Part shown: piece after piece, positions 10,712-19,412 of the stretch | How the letters are laid out: the number at the start of each line of letters is the position of its first letter | Position numbering within the stretch: the first letter of the stretch is position 1 | Origin: Hamadaea flava | Lineage (GTDB): Bacteria; Actinomycetota; Actinomycetes; Mycobacteriales; Micromonosporaceae | Length of the DNA stretch: 64,000 nt | Assembly (NCBI RefSeq): GCF_024172085.1 | Contig: NZ_JAMZDZ010000001.1 | Location: forward strand, 4,278,001 to 4,342,000 | Reading direction: 5' to 3' | Translations under genes and position numbers: made by a program | The notes under the pieces: model-generated | The model's database searches: none | Told to the model about the DNA's origin: nothing | The model's input: the letters and a program-made list of their open reading frames with translations, nothing else

Positions 10712-11625
10712 TAGAAATACCCCTCCCGCTTGCGGTCTTCCATCGCCGCCTCGCTGACCTTGTCGTCGCCTCGGGTCGCGCCGCGTTCGGTGATCCGGGT
10801 CGAGGCGACCTCGTCGATCACCTTCTCCACGGTGTCGGCCTCGGAGGGCACCGCCGCCGTCATGCTCGCGTCGCCGACCGTGCGGTAGCGGACGCGCCGC
10901 TTGGTGACGGTCTCGCCGGCCCGGGGGCGGATGAACTCGTTGACGCCGTAGAGCATGCCGCCGCGGTCGACGACCTCGCGGTCGTGCGCGAAGTAGATCG
11001 AGGGCAGGTCGATGCGCTCCCGGGCGATGTAGTGCCAGATGTCCAGTTCGGTCCAGTTGGACAGTGGGAACACCCGGATCGACTCGCCAGGGCTGATCTT
11101 GGAGTTGTACAGCGACCACAGCTCAGGGCGCTGGTTGCGCGGGTCCCATTGGCCGAATTCGTCGCGGAAGCTGAAGACCCGTTCCTTGGCCCGAGCTTTC
11201 TCCTCGTCGCGCCGGGCCCCGCCGAACAGGGCGTCGAAGCGGTACTTCTCCACGGCGTCGAGCAGCACCGGGGTCTGGATGCGATTGCGCGTGCCGTCGG
11301 CGGGCTCGCGGACCAGGCCGCGCTCCAGCGCCTCGGGGACGCTGGCGATCACCAGCTGGACGCCGAGTTCGGCCACTCGCCGGTCGCGGTACTCCAGCAC
11401 CTCGGGGAAGTTGTGCCCGGTGTCGACGTGCATCACCGGGAACGGGATGCGACCCGGGTGGAATGCCTTCTCCGCCAGCCGGAGCATGACGATCGAGTCC
11501 TTGCCGCCGGAGAACAGCAGCACCGGGCGCTCGAACTCGGCAGCGACCTCGCGCATGACGAAGACGCTCTCCGCTTCGAGAGCATCCAGGTGCGATATGC
11601 GATAGGCGGCATTCGTCTGGCCCAT
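10711..11625 (-). CDS. cysD: sulfate adenylyltransferase subunit 2
   Basis: Catalytic subunit that adenylates sulfate with ATP to APS. PP-loop SGGKDSIVMLRLAEKAF near residue 40, then CysD-typical HVDTGHNFPEVLEYRD and RDEEKARAKERVFSFRD; 304 aa is the normal length. AGGAAAGG stands upstream of the ATG. First gene of the cysDN pair; a promoter can be seen in the short gap to cysQ. Confidence 0.95.
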   Translation of the reverse strand: MGQTNAAYRISHLDALEAESVFVMREVAAEFERPVLLFSGGKDSIVMLRLAEKAFHPGRIPFPVMHVDTGHNFPEVLEYRDRRVAELGVQLVIASVPEALERGLVREPADGTRNRIQTPVLLDAVEKYRFDALFGGARRDEEKARAKERVFSFRDEFGQWDPRNQRPELWSLYNSKISPGESIRVFPLSNWTELDIWHYIARERIDLPSIYFAHDREVVDRGGMLYGVNEFIRPRAGETVTKRRVRYRTVGDASMTAAVPSEADTVEKVIDEVASTRITERGATRGDDKVSEAAMEDRKREGYF

Positions 11626-11661
11626 ATTTCCAGACCTTTCCTAGTGCTTTGCTGGGGAATT

Positions 11662-11690
11662 AAGCTACCCGGCAATCGAGGCTGGTTCAA
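11662..11690 (-). promoter_or_regulatory. candidate cysDN promoter
   Basis: Minus-strand TTGAAC (plus 11685-11690), 17-bp spacer, TAGCTT (plus 11662-11667), placed 37 bp before the cysD ATG. The -35 hexamer overlaps both the cysQ stop codon and a 19-bp perfect palindrome at 11679-11697 (AGGCTGGTT-c-AACCAGCCT), which could be an operator or the cysQ terminator. Confidence 0.42.
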
Positions 11691-12544
11691 CCAGCCTGTG
11701 ACGTGCTCAACAGTTCGCGTTCGACGGCCGCCAGTAGTGGCCGCGCCAGCCGCGACCGGCAGACCAGCAGGTCCGGCAGCCGCGGGTCGGCCTGGTTGTA
11801 GATCAACGGCGAACCGTCCAGCCGGGAGGCGTGCAGACCCTGGGCCAGCGCGACCGCGACCGGCGCGGCGGAGTCCCACTCGTACTGCCCGCCCGCGTGC
11901 AGATAGGCGTCGACCTCGCCGGAGATCACCGCGGCGATCTTCGCGCCCGCCGACCCCATCGGCACCGGCACCGCGCCCAGCTCCTCGGCCACGCGCGCCA
12001 CGAACTCCGGCGGCCGGCTGCGGCTCACCGCGATGCGTACCTGGGCGCCGTGCGCGGTCTGCTCCGGCGGCGACTGCGGCGCGCTGTCCGTGGCCAGCAC
12101 GCTGCCCTGGGCGGGCAACGCGATTGCTCCGGCGGCGAGCCGTCCCTGGTCGCTCTTCGACGACCCACTGGTACGCCGACGGCGGCGCGCTGTGCTGGCG
12201 GCCGCGGTGGTCCACAACGCGACGTGCACCGCCCAATCGGTACGGCCGGGTTCGGCGTACTCGCGGGTGCCGTCGAGCGGATCGACGATCCAGATCCGTT
12301 CGGCGCCCAGGCGTTCGGCGGCCTCGTCGGCGTCCCGGGCGCCCAGCGCCTCCTCGGAGAGGACCGAGTCGTCGGGCCGCCACGCGGCCAGCTGCGCCAT
12401 GAGGTACTCGTGCGAACGCCGGTCCCCCTCGTCGCGCAGCCGGCCCGGGTCGGTGAAGCCCAGCTCCGTACGCAGGCCGAGCAACAGCTCTCCGGCCCGG
12501 GTGGCGAGGTGGCGGGCGAGTTCGGCGTCCAGCATGTCGGTCAT
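11687..12544 (-). CDS. cysQ: 3'(2'),5'-bisphosphate nucleotidase CysQ-like
   Basis: Inositol monophosphatase superfamily enzyme expected to hydrolyse PAP/PAPS, recycling the by-product of sulfotransfer. Metal-binding motifs are SEEALGA and DPLDGTREY in the N-terminal half and WDSAAPVAVALAQG in the C-terminal half. 285 aa. The ATG shares its A with the TGA stop of the upstream sugar-transferase gene (TGATG), so it is translationally coupled to an exopolysaccharide gene although cysDN lies just downstream. General inositol monophosphatase activity cannot be excluded. Confidence 0.86.
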   Translation of the reverse strand: MTDMLDAELARHLATRAGELLLGLRTELGFTDPGRLRDEGDRRSHEYLMAQLAAWRPDDSVLSEEALGARDADEAAERLGAERIWIVDPLDGTREYAEPGRTDWAVHVALWTTAAASTARRRRRTSGSSKSDQGRLAAGAIALPAQGSVLATDSAPQSPPEQTAHGAQVRIAVSRSRPPEFVARVAEELGAVPVPMGSAGAKIAAVISGEVDAYLHAGGQYEWDSAAPVAVALAQGLHASRLDGSPLIYNQADPRLPDLLVCRSRLARPLLAAVERELLSTSQAG

Positions 12545-14103
12545 CAGTAGGCCCCAGATGTGCGTATCACGGCGGTGAGCGTGCGCAACAGGATCACCAG
12601 GTCCAACGAGAGCGACCAGTTCTCGACGTACCGCAGGTCGAGCCGGACGGCTTCCTCCCACGGCAGATCCGATCGGCCGGACACCTGCCAGAGGCCGGTC
12701 ATCCCCGGCTTGACCGCGAGGCGGCGCAGCACGTCGTCGTGGTACATGGCCACCTCCTGCGGCAGCGGCGGGCGGGGACCCACGAGCGACATCTGCCCGG
12801 CGAGGACGTTGAACAGCTGCGGCAGCTCGTCGAGGGAGAGCCGGCGCAGCCAGCGCCCCACATCGGTCACCCGCGGATCGTCACGGATCTTGAAGAGAAC
12901 CCGATCATTCTCATTGAGGTGTCGGAGTTCGCTCAGACGCGCCTCTGCGTCGACGTGCATGGTACGGAATTTGTAAATGCGGAACTCCCGCCCGTCCCGG
13001 CCGACTCTCACCTGACGGAACAGCACCGGGCCGGGTGAGTCCCGGCGGATACGCCACGCGATGAGCCCGAACAGCGGCGAGAGGAGCCCGATGAGCAGGG
13101 CCGCGCCGGCCCGGTCGACCAGCTCCTTGACGACCCGACCACCCCCGGACAACCGGGGGTGGTCGACGTGCAGCATCGGCAGGCCGTCGACGGGGCGCAG
13201 CGTCGTCCGATCGCCCGCCACATCCATCAGCGCACTGGCCACGATGAGGTCGACGTCGTCGCCCTCCAGCCGCCAAGCCATCCGCCGCAGCCGATGCCCG
13301 TCCAGTTCGGGGCAGCTCAGCACGATCACGGTGTCCGCACCCGCCCGGCGTACCGCCTCGGCCACCTCGTCGAAGTTGCCGAAGACCGGCAGTCCCACTT
13401 GTCCGTCGCCGTCGGCCGGCACGCACGCGCCGACGACGTCGAGGCCGTGAAACCGTTCCCGCCGCAGCTGGTGCGTCATGGCGACGACCGCCAGCTCGTG
13501 GCCGACGACGATCACGCGGCGCAGGCATTCACCCCGCGACCGTCGGCGGTGCAGCCGTTTGCGCAGACAGAACCGCACCACGATCGCGGTCGCGGTGGCC
13601 GCCGGCAGCGCGACGAGCACATAGCTCCGCGCTGTGGGCAGCTCGAAGGCGTACGAGAAGATCGCGATCCCTGCCGTCAGCGCCAGACCGCCCCGTATCA
13701 CCCGGTCGTACTCGTCGGTGCCGACGTAGAGGAACCGGGTGTCGTACGCCCGCGCGAGCGCAAGCACCGACACCAGCACGATCGGCAGCAACGCCGACAG
13801 CACCAGATAGATCCGGGTATACGAGGTGAGCTGACTGAATCGCAGATGGAAGGCGAGCCAGCCGGCGCCGAGCCCGACGAGGAAGTCGGCGAGCATCAGT
13901 GTGAGCTGATACCGCGTCTCCCAGCGGCGAGCCCGCCGCACGAGGGCCGGATGCACATACTGGTACGCCCCCGGCAGCAGCCGCGGCAGCACGACGGTGT
14001 CGATCTCCGTCAGCGGCCGCGTATCCAGGATCGGCGGTACAGGCGGCGTGGCCACACGTGGATGCGGCCGGGGCCCAGTTCGACGCTGTTCCTCCGCCAT
14101 CAC
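12544..14103 (-). CDS. exopolysaccharide polyprenyl-phosphate sugar-phosphotransferase
   Basis: Transfers a sugar-1-phosphate from a nucleotide sugar to a polyprenyl phosphate, the first membrane step of an exopolysaccharide or glycoconjugate. The N-terminal half has about four membrane helices (residues 60-180) and a Rossmann-like region (about 190-290). The C-terminal catalytic domain (about 320-515) shows the WbaP/WcaJ pattern KFRTMHVDAEARL, RDDPRVTDVGRWLRR and SLDELPQLFNVLAGQMSLVG. 519 aa. No glycosyltransferases, Wzx or Wzy lie beside it, so it is an orphan initiator; galE and galU elsewhere in the window could supply substrate. Confidence 0.9.
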   Translation of the reverse strand: MMAEEQRRTGPRPHPRVATPPVPPILDTRPLTEIDTVVLPRLLPGAYQYVHPALVRRARRWETRYQLTLMLADFLVGLGAGWLAFHLRFSQLTSYTRIYLVLSALLPIVLVSVLALARAYDTRFLYVGTDEYDRVIRGGLALTAGIAIFSYAFELPTARSYVLVALPAATATAIVVRFCLRKRLHRRRSRGECLRRVIVVGHELAVVAMTHQLRRERFHGLDVVGACVPADGDGQVGLPVFGNFDEVAEAVRRAGADTVIVLSCPELDGHRLRRMAWRLEGDDVDLIVASALMDVAGDRTTLRPVDGLPMLHVDHPRLSGGGRVVKELVDRAGAALLIGLLSPLFGLIAWRIRRDSPGPVLFRQVRVGRDGREFRIYKFRTMHVDAEARLSELRHLNENDRVLFKIRDDPRVTDVGRWLRRLSLDELPQLFNVLAGQMSLVGPRPPLPQEVAMYHDDVLRRLAVKPGMTGLWQVSGRSDLPWEEAVRLDLRYVENWSLSLDLVILLRTLTAVIRTSGAY

Positions 14104-14181
14104 GCACCCCCCGCTCGCTGACGCGCGGGCGCTGCGGACGCCCGTTATGTCGGCATGTTCAACGGGTGAGCAGCGGCAACG

Positions 14182-14769
14182 TCACGCCGCGTGGTACGCG
14201 TTCTGGGTGGGCTCCAAGCCCTTGACGATCAGCGACTCCACCGCGTCGGCGGCCCGATCGACGAGGAACTCGAGTTCTTTGCGCTCAGACCCCGAGAAGT
14301 CGGAGAGCACGAAATCGGCCGGATCCTGGCGGCCAGGCGGCCGGCCGATACCGAACCGGACCCGCAAATAGTCCTTTGTCGACAGTGACTTGCTCATCGA
14401 GCGCAGACCGTTATGGCCGCCCTCGCCGCCGCCCAGCTTCATCCGGATCTGGCCGTAGGGGATGTCCAGTTCGTCGTGCACCGCGACGACCTGCGCCGGC
14501 GGCACCTTGTAGAACTGCGCGAGCGCGGCGACCGGGCCGCCCGACAGGTTCATGTACGTCAGCGGCTTGGCCAGCACCAGTTTCGGGGCATCCACGCCGT
14601 ATCCCAGGCGACCCTCGGCCACCTCGACGACACCGCCCCGGGTCTTCCGCGCGAACGATCCCCCGACCCGCTTCGCCAGCAGGTCGGCGACCATGAAGCC
14701 GACGTTGTGCCGGTTCTGCGCGTACTGCGGACCCGGGTTGCCCAGACCGACCACCAGCCACGTGCTCAC
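14182..14769 (-). CDS. pth: peptidyl-tRNA hydrolase
   Basis: Cleaves peptidyl-tRNAs released from stalled ribosomes. Signature [20 protein letters not shown] includes the catalytic Asn and His; the HDELDIPYG segment carries the Asp that activates His, and [12 protein letters not shown] is conserved. The GTG start at 14769 follows GGGAGGT at good spacing and gives 195 aa; the frame continues upstream only through rplY in another frame. The rplY-pth order is the conserved actinobacterial one. Confidence 0.95.
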   Translation of the reverse strand: MSTWLVVGLGNPGPQYAQNRHNVGFMVADLLAKRVGGSFARKTRGGVVEVAEGRLGYGVDAPKLVLAKPLTYMNLSGGPVAALAQFYKVPPAQVVAVHDELDIPYGQIRMKLGGGEGGHNGLRSMSKSLSTKDYLRVRFGIGRPPGRQDPADFVLSDFSGSERKELEFLVDRAADAVESLIVKGLEPTQNAYHAA

Positions 14770-14805
14770 ACGCACCTCCCGCGTACACGATGCCAGAAAG
14801 AAGAA

Positions 14806-14826
14806 GGCCGCCACATGGTGGCGGCC
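14806..14826 (-). terminator. terminator between rplY and pth
   Basis: Perfect 9-bp stem GGCCGCCAC / GTGGCGGCC with a 3-nt loop; on the minus strand it is followed by the pyrimidine run TTCTTCTTTCT, giving an intrinsic terminator for rplY upstream of pth. Confidence 0.72.
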
Positions 14827-14842
14827 GTCTTCGAAGGAGAAC

Positions 14843-15478
14843 TCAGCTCTCGGCGGGAGCCTCGGCCTCGGCGGCCTCGCCCTCCTCGGCCTCCACGGCA
14901 GCCTCGGCGGTCTCGCCCTCGAGCTGCTCGGCGGTCGGCGCGACGCTGACGACGGCGATGGTGGTCTCCGCGTCGGTCGCGAGCTCGACGCCCCGCGGCA
15001 GCTTGATGTCGCCGGCGGTGACGTGCGCACCGGCGTCGAGGCCGTCGATCGAGGCCTCCAGCGAATCGGGCAGGTGCAGCGCCTCGGCGACGATCGAAAC
15101 GCGGTCGTGCTCGGTCACCACCAGGGTGCCGGCCGCCGCGGTGCCGACCAGCTGCACCGGAACGTCCACGGTGACCTTCTCGCCGCGCTTGACGATGACG
15201 AGGTCGACGTGCTCGAAGGTGTCCCGAATCGGGTCACGCTGAATCGCCTTGGGCAGCGCGAGGGTCTTCGTGCCGTCCTCCGCGTGCAGCTCGAAGACGG
15301 TGGTCATGCCGCCGTGGCGGATCGCCGCGGCGAACTCCCGGGCGGGCAGGGCGATGTGCTTGGGCGCCTCGCCATGCCCGTAAACGACTGCGGGCACCTT
15401 ACCGGCGCGGCGGGTGCGACGCGCGCCGCCCTTGCCGAACTCCGTACGCGGCTCGGCGCTGATCTTTACCTCAGACAC
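14843..15478 (-). CDS. rplY: 50S ribosomal protein L25/Ctc
   Basis: Binds 5S rRNA in the large ribosomal subunit; long CTC-type form with a general-stress C-terminal domain. The N-terminal L25 domain (about residues 1-90) contains [20 protein letters not shown]; the beta-rich TL5/CTC domain follows to about 185, and the tail is strongly acidic (Glu/Ala). 211 aa. GTG start 8 nt after GGAG. Monocistronic in appearance, ended by a terminator. Confidence 0.94.
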   Translation of the reverse strand: MSEVKISAEPRTEFGKGGARRTRRAGKVPAVVYGHGEAPKHIALPAREFAAAIRHGGMTTVFELHAEDGTKTLALPKAIQRDPIRDTFEHVDLVIVKRGEKVTVDVPVQLVGTAAAGTLVVTEHDRVSIVAEALHLPDSLEASIDGLDAGAHVTAGDIKLPRGVELATDAETTIAVVSVAPTAEQLEGETAEAAVEAEEGEAAEAEAPAES

Positions 15479-15681
15479 GGTTCATACTCCTGGCTCAACG
15501 GGCTGGCTGGCTGTCGTGGGCCGACGCGAGGGCGCACGGGCACAGACCCGGAGCACCATGTCGATCACGGTGCTTCAACGCAGACCGCGAAGCCCGCAGA
15601 GCACCCTCGCCGTGGCAACCGGACCAGCCTACCCGACCACCGACGGTGACCCCAGCCGACCCCCGCTTTGTGAGCGGCGTC

Positions 15682-16662
15682 TTAGCTGAGTCCACCGAAG
15701 AGGGTCGTCACCGAGCCGTCGTCGAATACCTCGCGGATGGCACGGGCCAACAGCGGGGCGATCGAGAGCACGGTGAGCTTGTCGAACTGCTTCTCCGGCG
15801 TGATCGGGAGCGTGTTGGTCACGATCACCTCGGCGATGCGGCTGTTCTTGAGGCGCTCGGTCGCCGGGTCCGAGTTGATCGCGTGCGTCGTCGCGACGAT
15901 CACGTCGCCGGCACCGGAGTCGAACAGGATGTCGGCGGCCTTGCAGATGGTGCCGGCCGTGTCGATCATGTCGTCGACGATGATGCAGGTTCGTCCCTCA
16001 ACCTCACCGATCACCCGGTTCGCCACCACCTGGTTGGGCTTGAGCGGATCGCGGGTCTTGTGGATGAAGGCCAGCGGACAACCGCCCAGCCGGTCGGTCC
16101 AGCGCTCGCCGACCCGGACCCGGCCCGAGTCGGGCGCGACCACGGTGAGCGCGCGATCGCCGTACTTCGCCTCGACGTAGCCCGCGAGCGTGTCCATCGC
16201 GAACAGGTGGTCCACCGGGCCGTCGAAGAACCCCTGGATCTGCGCGGTATGCAGATCCACGGTGAGGATCCGGTTGGCACCCGCCGTCTTGAGCAGGTCG
16301 GCGATGAGGCGGGCCGAGATCGGCTCCCGACCGCGGTGCTTCTTGTCCTGGCGGGCGTACGGGTAGAAGGGGAGCACCACGGTGATCCGCTTGGCCGAGC
16401 CCCGCTTCAGGGCGTCGATCATGATCAGGGTCTCCATGACCCAGGTGTTCACCGGGCTCGTGATCGACTGGACCACGAACGCGTCCGATCCTCGGACCGA
16501 CTCCTTGTACCGGACGAAGATCTCACCGTTGGCGAAATCGTAGGCGGCGGTCGGGGTCGGTGCGACACCCAAGGCCTGCCCGATCTCCTCGGCGAGCTCG
16601 GGGTACGCCCGCCCCGAGAAGAGCATCAGATTCTTTCGGTTCTCCGCGACGATGCTGCCCAT
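15682..16662 (-). CDS. prs: ribose-phosphate pyrophosphokinase
   Basis: Makes PRPP from ribose-5-phosphate and ATP, feeding purine, pyrimidine, His, Trp and NAD synthesis and the decaprenyl-phosphoarabinose route of actinobacteria. PRPP-binding loop CIIVDDMIDTAGTI, catalytic flexible loop RQDKKHRGREPIS, and the VDLHTAQIQGFF region are present. 326 aa from the ATG giving MGSIVAENRK; an in-frame start at 16740 would add 26 residues not typical of the family. Downstream of glmU on the same strand, the conserved glmU-prs order. Confidence 0.95.
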   Translation of the reverse strand: MGSIVAENRKNLMLFSGRAYPELAEEIGQALGVAPTPTAAYDFANGEIFVRYKESVRGSDAFVVQSITSPVNTWVMETLIMIDALKRGSAKRITVVLPFYPYARQDKKHRGREPISARLIADLLKTAGANRILTVDLHTAQIQGFFDGPVDHLFAMDTLAGYVEAKYGDRALTVVAPDSGRVRVGERWTDRLGGCPLAFIHKTRDPLKPNQVVANRVIGEVEGRTCIIVDDMIDTAGTICKAADILFDSGAGDVIVATTHAINSDPATERLKNSRIAEVIVTNTLPITPEKQFDKLTVLSIAPLLARAIREVFDDGSVTTLFGGLS

Positions 16663-16788
16663 CGGCCCTGTCTGCCCCTCCGCGCGCCACTGCGACCAAG
16701 TATGACCCTCGCGGGTCATCCTCTCCTGGTACTTGACCAAGCTCGTAGCCGGTTCACGATCAGGTGCGAAAGATCACCGCGCCGAAGG

Positions 16789-18240
16789 TCACCGCTGGTC
16801 AGCGGGGTCCTCGTCGGCCGTCCCCGCCGCGTCGAGCGCGGCTTGCGCCGCCTGCGCGGCGGCGCTGTCGGGCCGGCGCTTGAAGATCCAGCCCTCCTTG
16901 TTGACCTGCCGCTCCCGCGCCACGGCCAGCGCACCCGGCGGGACGTCGGCGTCGACGACCGAGCCGGCCGCGGTGGACGAGCCGTCCCCGAGCGTCACCG
17001 GGGCCACCAGCACCGAGTCGGAACCGGTGTTCACGTGGGAGCCGATGATCGTCCGGCTCTTCGACCGCCAGTTGTAGTTGGCCACGACGTTCGCCGCGCC
17101 GATGTTGGTGAAGTCGCCGACGGTCGCGTCGCCCACGTAGGACAGGTGCGGGACCTTCGTCCCCTCGCCCAGGGACGAGTTCTTCACCTCGACGAACGTG
17201 CCGACCTTGGACTTCACGCCGAGGGTCGTCCCCGGCCGCAGGTACGCGTAGGGCCCCACCTTGGCCTGCGGGCCGATCTCGGCCAGCACGGCGTGCGCCT
17301 TCACGACCTCCGCCCGCTCGCCGACGACGGTGTCGACCAGCGTCACCTCGGGACCGACGACCGCTCCGGCCGCCACCGAGGTCGCTCCCTTGAGCTGCGT
17401 GTTGGGCTCGATCACCGCGTCCGGCTCGATGGTGACCGCGGGCTCGATCCAGGTCGAGGCCGGGTCCACGATCGTCACGCCGGCCCGCATGTGGCCGTCG
17501 TTGATCCGGTCTCGGAGCAGGGCGCCCAGCCGGGCCAGCTCGGCCCGGTCGTTGCAGCCCAGCGTCTCCTCCACCGCGGGAGCGGTGTGCACCGCGAGCC
17601 GGCGACCGGCCGCGAGCAGCAGCCCGAACACGTCGGTCAGATATTCCTCGCCCTGGGCGTTGTGCGTGGTCAGCTTGCCGAGCGCGTCGCGCAGGGCGTC
17701 GGCCTCGAAGGCGTACACCCCGGCGTTGATCTCCCGGATGGCCAGCTGCTCGGCGTCGGCGTCGCGGGCCTCCACGATCGCGGCCAGCCCGCCCTCGGCG
17801 TCCCGCACGATCCGGCCCAGGTTGCCCGGCTCGGCCATCACCGCGGTCAGCACGGTCGCCGCGGCGGCGTCCTCCTCGTGCCGCTCGATCAGGGCGGTGA
17901 GCGTCGCCGTCCGCAGCAGCGGGACGTCGGCGTTGACGACGAGGACCGTGCCGGTGACGTCTTCGAGCGCGTCGAGCGCCACCCGCACCGCGTGCCCGGT
18001 CCCCAGCTGCTCGGCCTGCAGGACCGGCCGCGCCTGCGGCGCGATCTCGGCCAGATGCTCGGTTACCTGCTCGGCCTTGTGCCCCACGACGACCGCCGTA
18101 CGCTCGGCGCTCAGCGGTTCGGCGGCGGCCAGGACGTGCCCGACGAGACTGCGACCCAACAGCGGATGGAGGACCTTGGGCAGCTGGGACTTCATCCGCT
18201 TGCCCTCGCCGGCCGCGAGGATGATCACAGTACGCGCCAC
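16789..18240 (-). CDS. glmU: bifunctional GlmU uridyltransferase/acetyltransferase
   Basis: Acetylates glucosamine-1-phosphate and then couples it to UTP, producing UDP-GlcNAc for peptidoglycan. N-terminal nucleotidyltransferase LAAGEGKRMKS and PKVLHPLLG (residues 8-30); C-terminal left-handed beta-helix with hexapeptide repeats from about residue 255 and the acetyl-transfer segment ANVVANYNWRSK. The 483-aa length and Ala/Asp-rich tail are typical for actinobacteria. GTG at 18240 begins the conserved VARTVIILAAG; upstream the frame runs through a tRNA gene and cannot be coding. Confidence 0.95.
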   Translation of the reverse strand: MARTVIILAAGEGKRMKSQLPKVLHPLLGRSLVGHVLAAAEPLSAERTAVVVGHKAEQVTEHLAEIAPQARPVLQAEQLGTGHAVRVALDALEDVTGTVLVVNADVPLLRTATLTALIERHEEDAAAATVLTAVMAEPGNLGRIVRDAEGGLAAIVEARDADAEQLAIREINAGVYAFEADALRDALGKLTTHNAQGEEYLTDVFGLLLAAGRRLAVHTAPAVEETLGCNDRAELARLGALLRDRINDGHMRAGVTIVDPASTWIEPAVTIEPDAVIEPNTQLKGATSVAAGAVVGPEVTLVDTVVGERAEVVKAHAVLAEIGPQAKVGPYAYLRPGTTLGVKSKVGTFVEVKNSSLGEGTKVPHLSYVGDATVGDFTNIGAANVVANYNWRSKSRTIIGSHVNTGSDSVLVAPVTLGDGSSTAAGSVVDADVPPGALAVARERQVNKEGWIFKRRPDSAAAQAAQAALDAAGTADEDPADQR

Positions 18241-18293
18241 GCGGGTTACCGCCTCTTGATCCGCAGGTACTTCCGGGTCTGCTAGATGGACAG

Positions 18294-18365
18294 CTCGGCC
18301 GCCAGGGTTCGAACCTGAAACTTCAGAGCCAAAATCTGAGGTGATGCCAATTTCACCACGGCCGA
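18294..18365 (-). tRNA. tRNA-Gln (anticodon TTG)
   Basis: Seventy-two nt cloverleaf: acceptor stem TCGGCCG / CGGCCGA, anticodon stem TCAGA/TCTGA around loop TTTTGGC giving anticodon TTG, and T arm with GGTTCGAACCC. Discriminator base G; CCA is not encoded. It lies directly upstream of glmU and downstream of the HTH/endonuclease-like gene. Confidence 0.93.
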
Positions 18366-18382
18366 AGGTGTGCGCGGAAAGC

Positions 18383-19231
18383 CTAACGCGCCTCGCCGTC
18401 CGGCACATCCGCAGGCCCGGCGAGCGCGTCGAGCACGCTCTCGATGGTGCGATAGAGATCGCGGCTGTGGCAAACCCGTATTCGGAGCCGGCCGTGGTGT
18501 TCCTGGGGGTGATCGGGCCGCTCCGCCGCCAGGAACAGGCGCTTGGGGTCGGGGGCGCGGAAGTCCTCCACCCGCGCGCCTAGGTGTTCCGCCCACCAGA
18601 CGACCGCCGCCACCGGGTCGACGGCGTCCTGGAGCAGCACTCGCAGCGACAGATCCGTCCGCGCCACCCCGACGGCGTCGAGGAAGCGAAGGAAGAGGAA
18701 CCCGAGCCGGGCGTCCGCGGTGACCAGCTCGACGCGCTCGTTCGGCCGGGCGGGCGTGGCCTTGGCGCCGGCACACCAGTAGACGACCGAGCCCAGCAGG
18801 AGCAGGTCGCGGTCGTCGAGCGGACCGATCCGGGCGGCGCTCTCGGCGGCCAGCCGGTGGCGCTGCGCCGCCCGCTCGGCCCGGTGCCGCGTCCAGCGGG
18901 CGTCGGTCATCCGCCGGGCGTTGGCCCTGCGGCGCTCGGCGTCCACCGGGTCGCCGGTCAGGGGGATGTGTTTGGTCCACTGCCAGGCCGTGGACCGGGC
19001 GACGCCCAGCTCCTCGGCGATGACCGGGACGGTACGCCCGGAGCGGCGCAGGTCGACCGCGCGGGCGCGCAGTTCGTCCTTGGCGTTCGGGCGTTTGGTC
19101 CACTCCGGCACGGGTACGCCCCGAAGCCAGTCGTCGATCTGAGCGCGGCTGACGCCGAGCAGTTCACGGATTTGGGCTATCGACAGCTGATCGTCGGCCC
19201 GCAGACGGCGGGCCACCTCCCCCATGTCCAT
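18383..19231 (-). CDS. double-HTH protein with homing-endonuclease-like domain
   Basis: Function unknown. Residues 15-40 (LSIAQIRELLGVSRAQIDDW) and 60-90 (TVPVIAEELGVARSTAWQW) look like two resolvase/sigma-type helix-turn-helix units. The C-terminal half (LLLLGSVVYWCAGAKATP, LGFLFLRFLDAVGV, RVCHSRDLYRTIESVLD) has the layout of a widespread actinobacterial family that resembles a LAGLIDADG endonuclease fold, with two similar alpha-beta halves. Family members are often domesticated and may act as regulators. It sits 17 bp from tRNA-Gln, a usual integration spot, but no integrase is nearby. The start could also be the Met at residue 3. Confidence 0.7.
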   Translation of the reverse strand: MDMGEVARRLRADDQLSIAQIRELLGVSRAQIDDWLRGVPVPEWTKRPNAKDELRARAVDLRRSGRTVPVIAEELGVARSTAWQWTKHIPLTGDPVDAERRRANARRMTDARWTRHRAERAAQRHRLAAESAARIGPLDDRDLLLLGSVVYWCAGAKATPARPNERVELVTADARLGFLFLRFLDAVGVARTDLSLRVLLQDAVDPVAAVVWWAEHLGARVEDFRAPDPKRLFLAAERPDHPQEHHGRLRIRVCHSRDLYRTIESVLDALAGPADVPDGEAR

Positions 19232-19308
19232 GCATAAGGGTTAGCACGGGTGTACGAGGAAGGGGAGTCTTGCGTTTGCTTCGAGCTTGTGCAGGTGGAC
19301 CAAGGAAA

Positions 19309-19331
19309 TTCACAGGTGCCGACCCTGTGAA
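19309..19331. promoter_or_regulatory. inverted repeat upstream of desaturase
   Basis: Perfect 8-bp arms TTCACAGG / CCTGTGAA with a 7-bp spacer, just upstream of the larger palindrome in the desaturase leader. Candidate second operator or transcription-factor site. Confidence 0.4.
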
Positions 19332-19332
19332 A

Positions 19333-19361
19333 CTACGGGACCGTAAGTTACGGTGACGTAG
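19333..19361. promoter_or_regulatory. 29-bp palindromic operator, desaturase gene
   Basis: Nested palindrome: core ACCGTAA-g-TTACGGT (15 bp, perfect) flanked by CTACG on the left and CGTAG on the right, also perfectly complementary, with two unpaired bases between core and flank on each side. It stands about 50 bp before the desaturase start. Since a TetR gene follows the desaturase, this is the likely operator. Confidence 0.6.
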
Positions 19362-19412
19362 GCGTAAGAGAGCCGCCCCCCCCCCGCCCAGCACAGTGAG
19401 GTGCCATCGCCC

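Noticed and set aside
12544-14103. Sugar transferase considered as the start of a capsule/exopolysaccharide gene cluster
   Set aside because: Neighbours are cysQ and pth; no glycosyltransferase, flippase or polymerase genes adjoin it.
15646-18285. Very long plus-strand open frame antisense to prs and glmU
   Set aside because: Composition is Arg/Gly/Val/Asp-rich as expected from the complement of GC-biased codons; prs and glmU on the minus strand have full family motifs.
18294-19231. tRNA-Gln with neighbouring HTH gene considered as an integrated element
   Set aside because: No integrase, no direct repeat of the tRNA 3' end seen downstream, and codon use matches the core genes.
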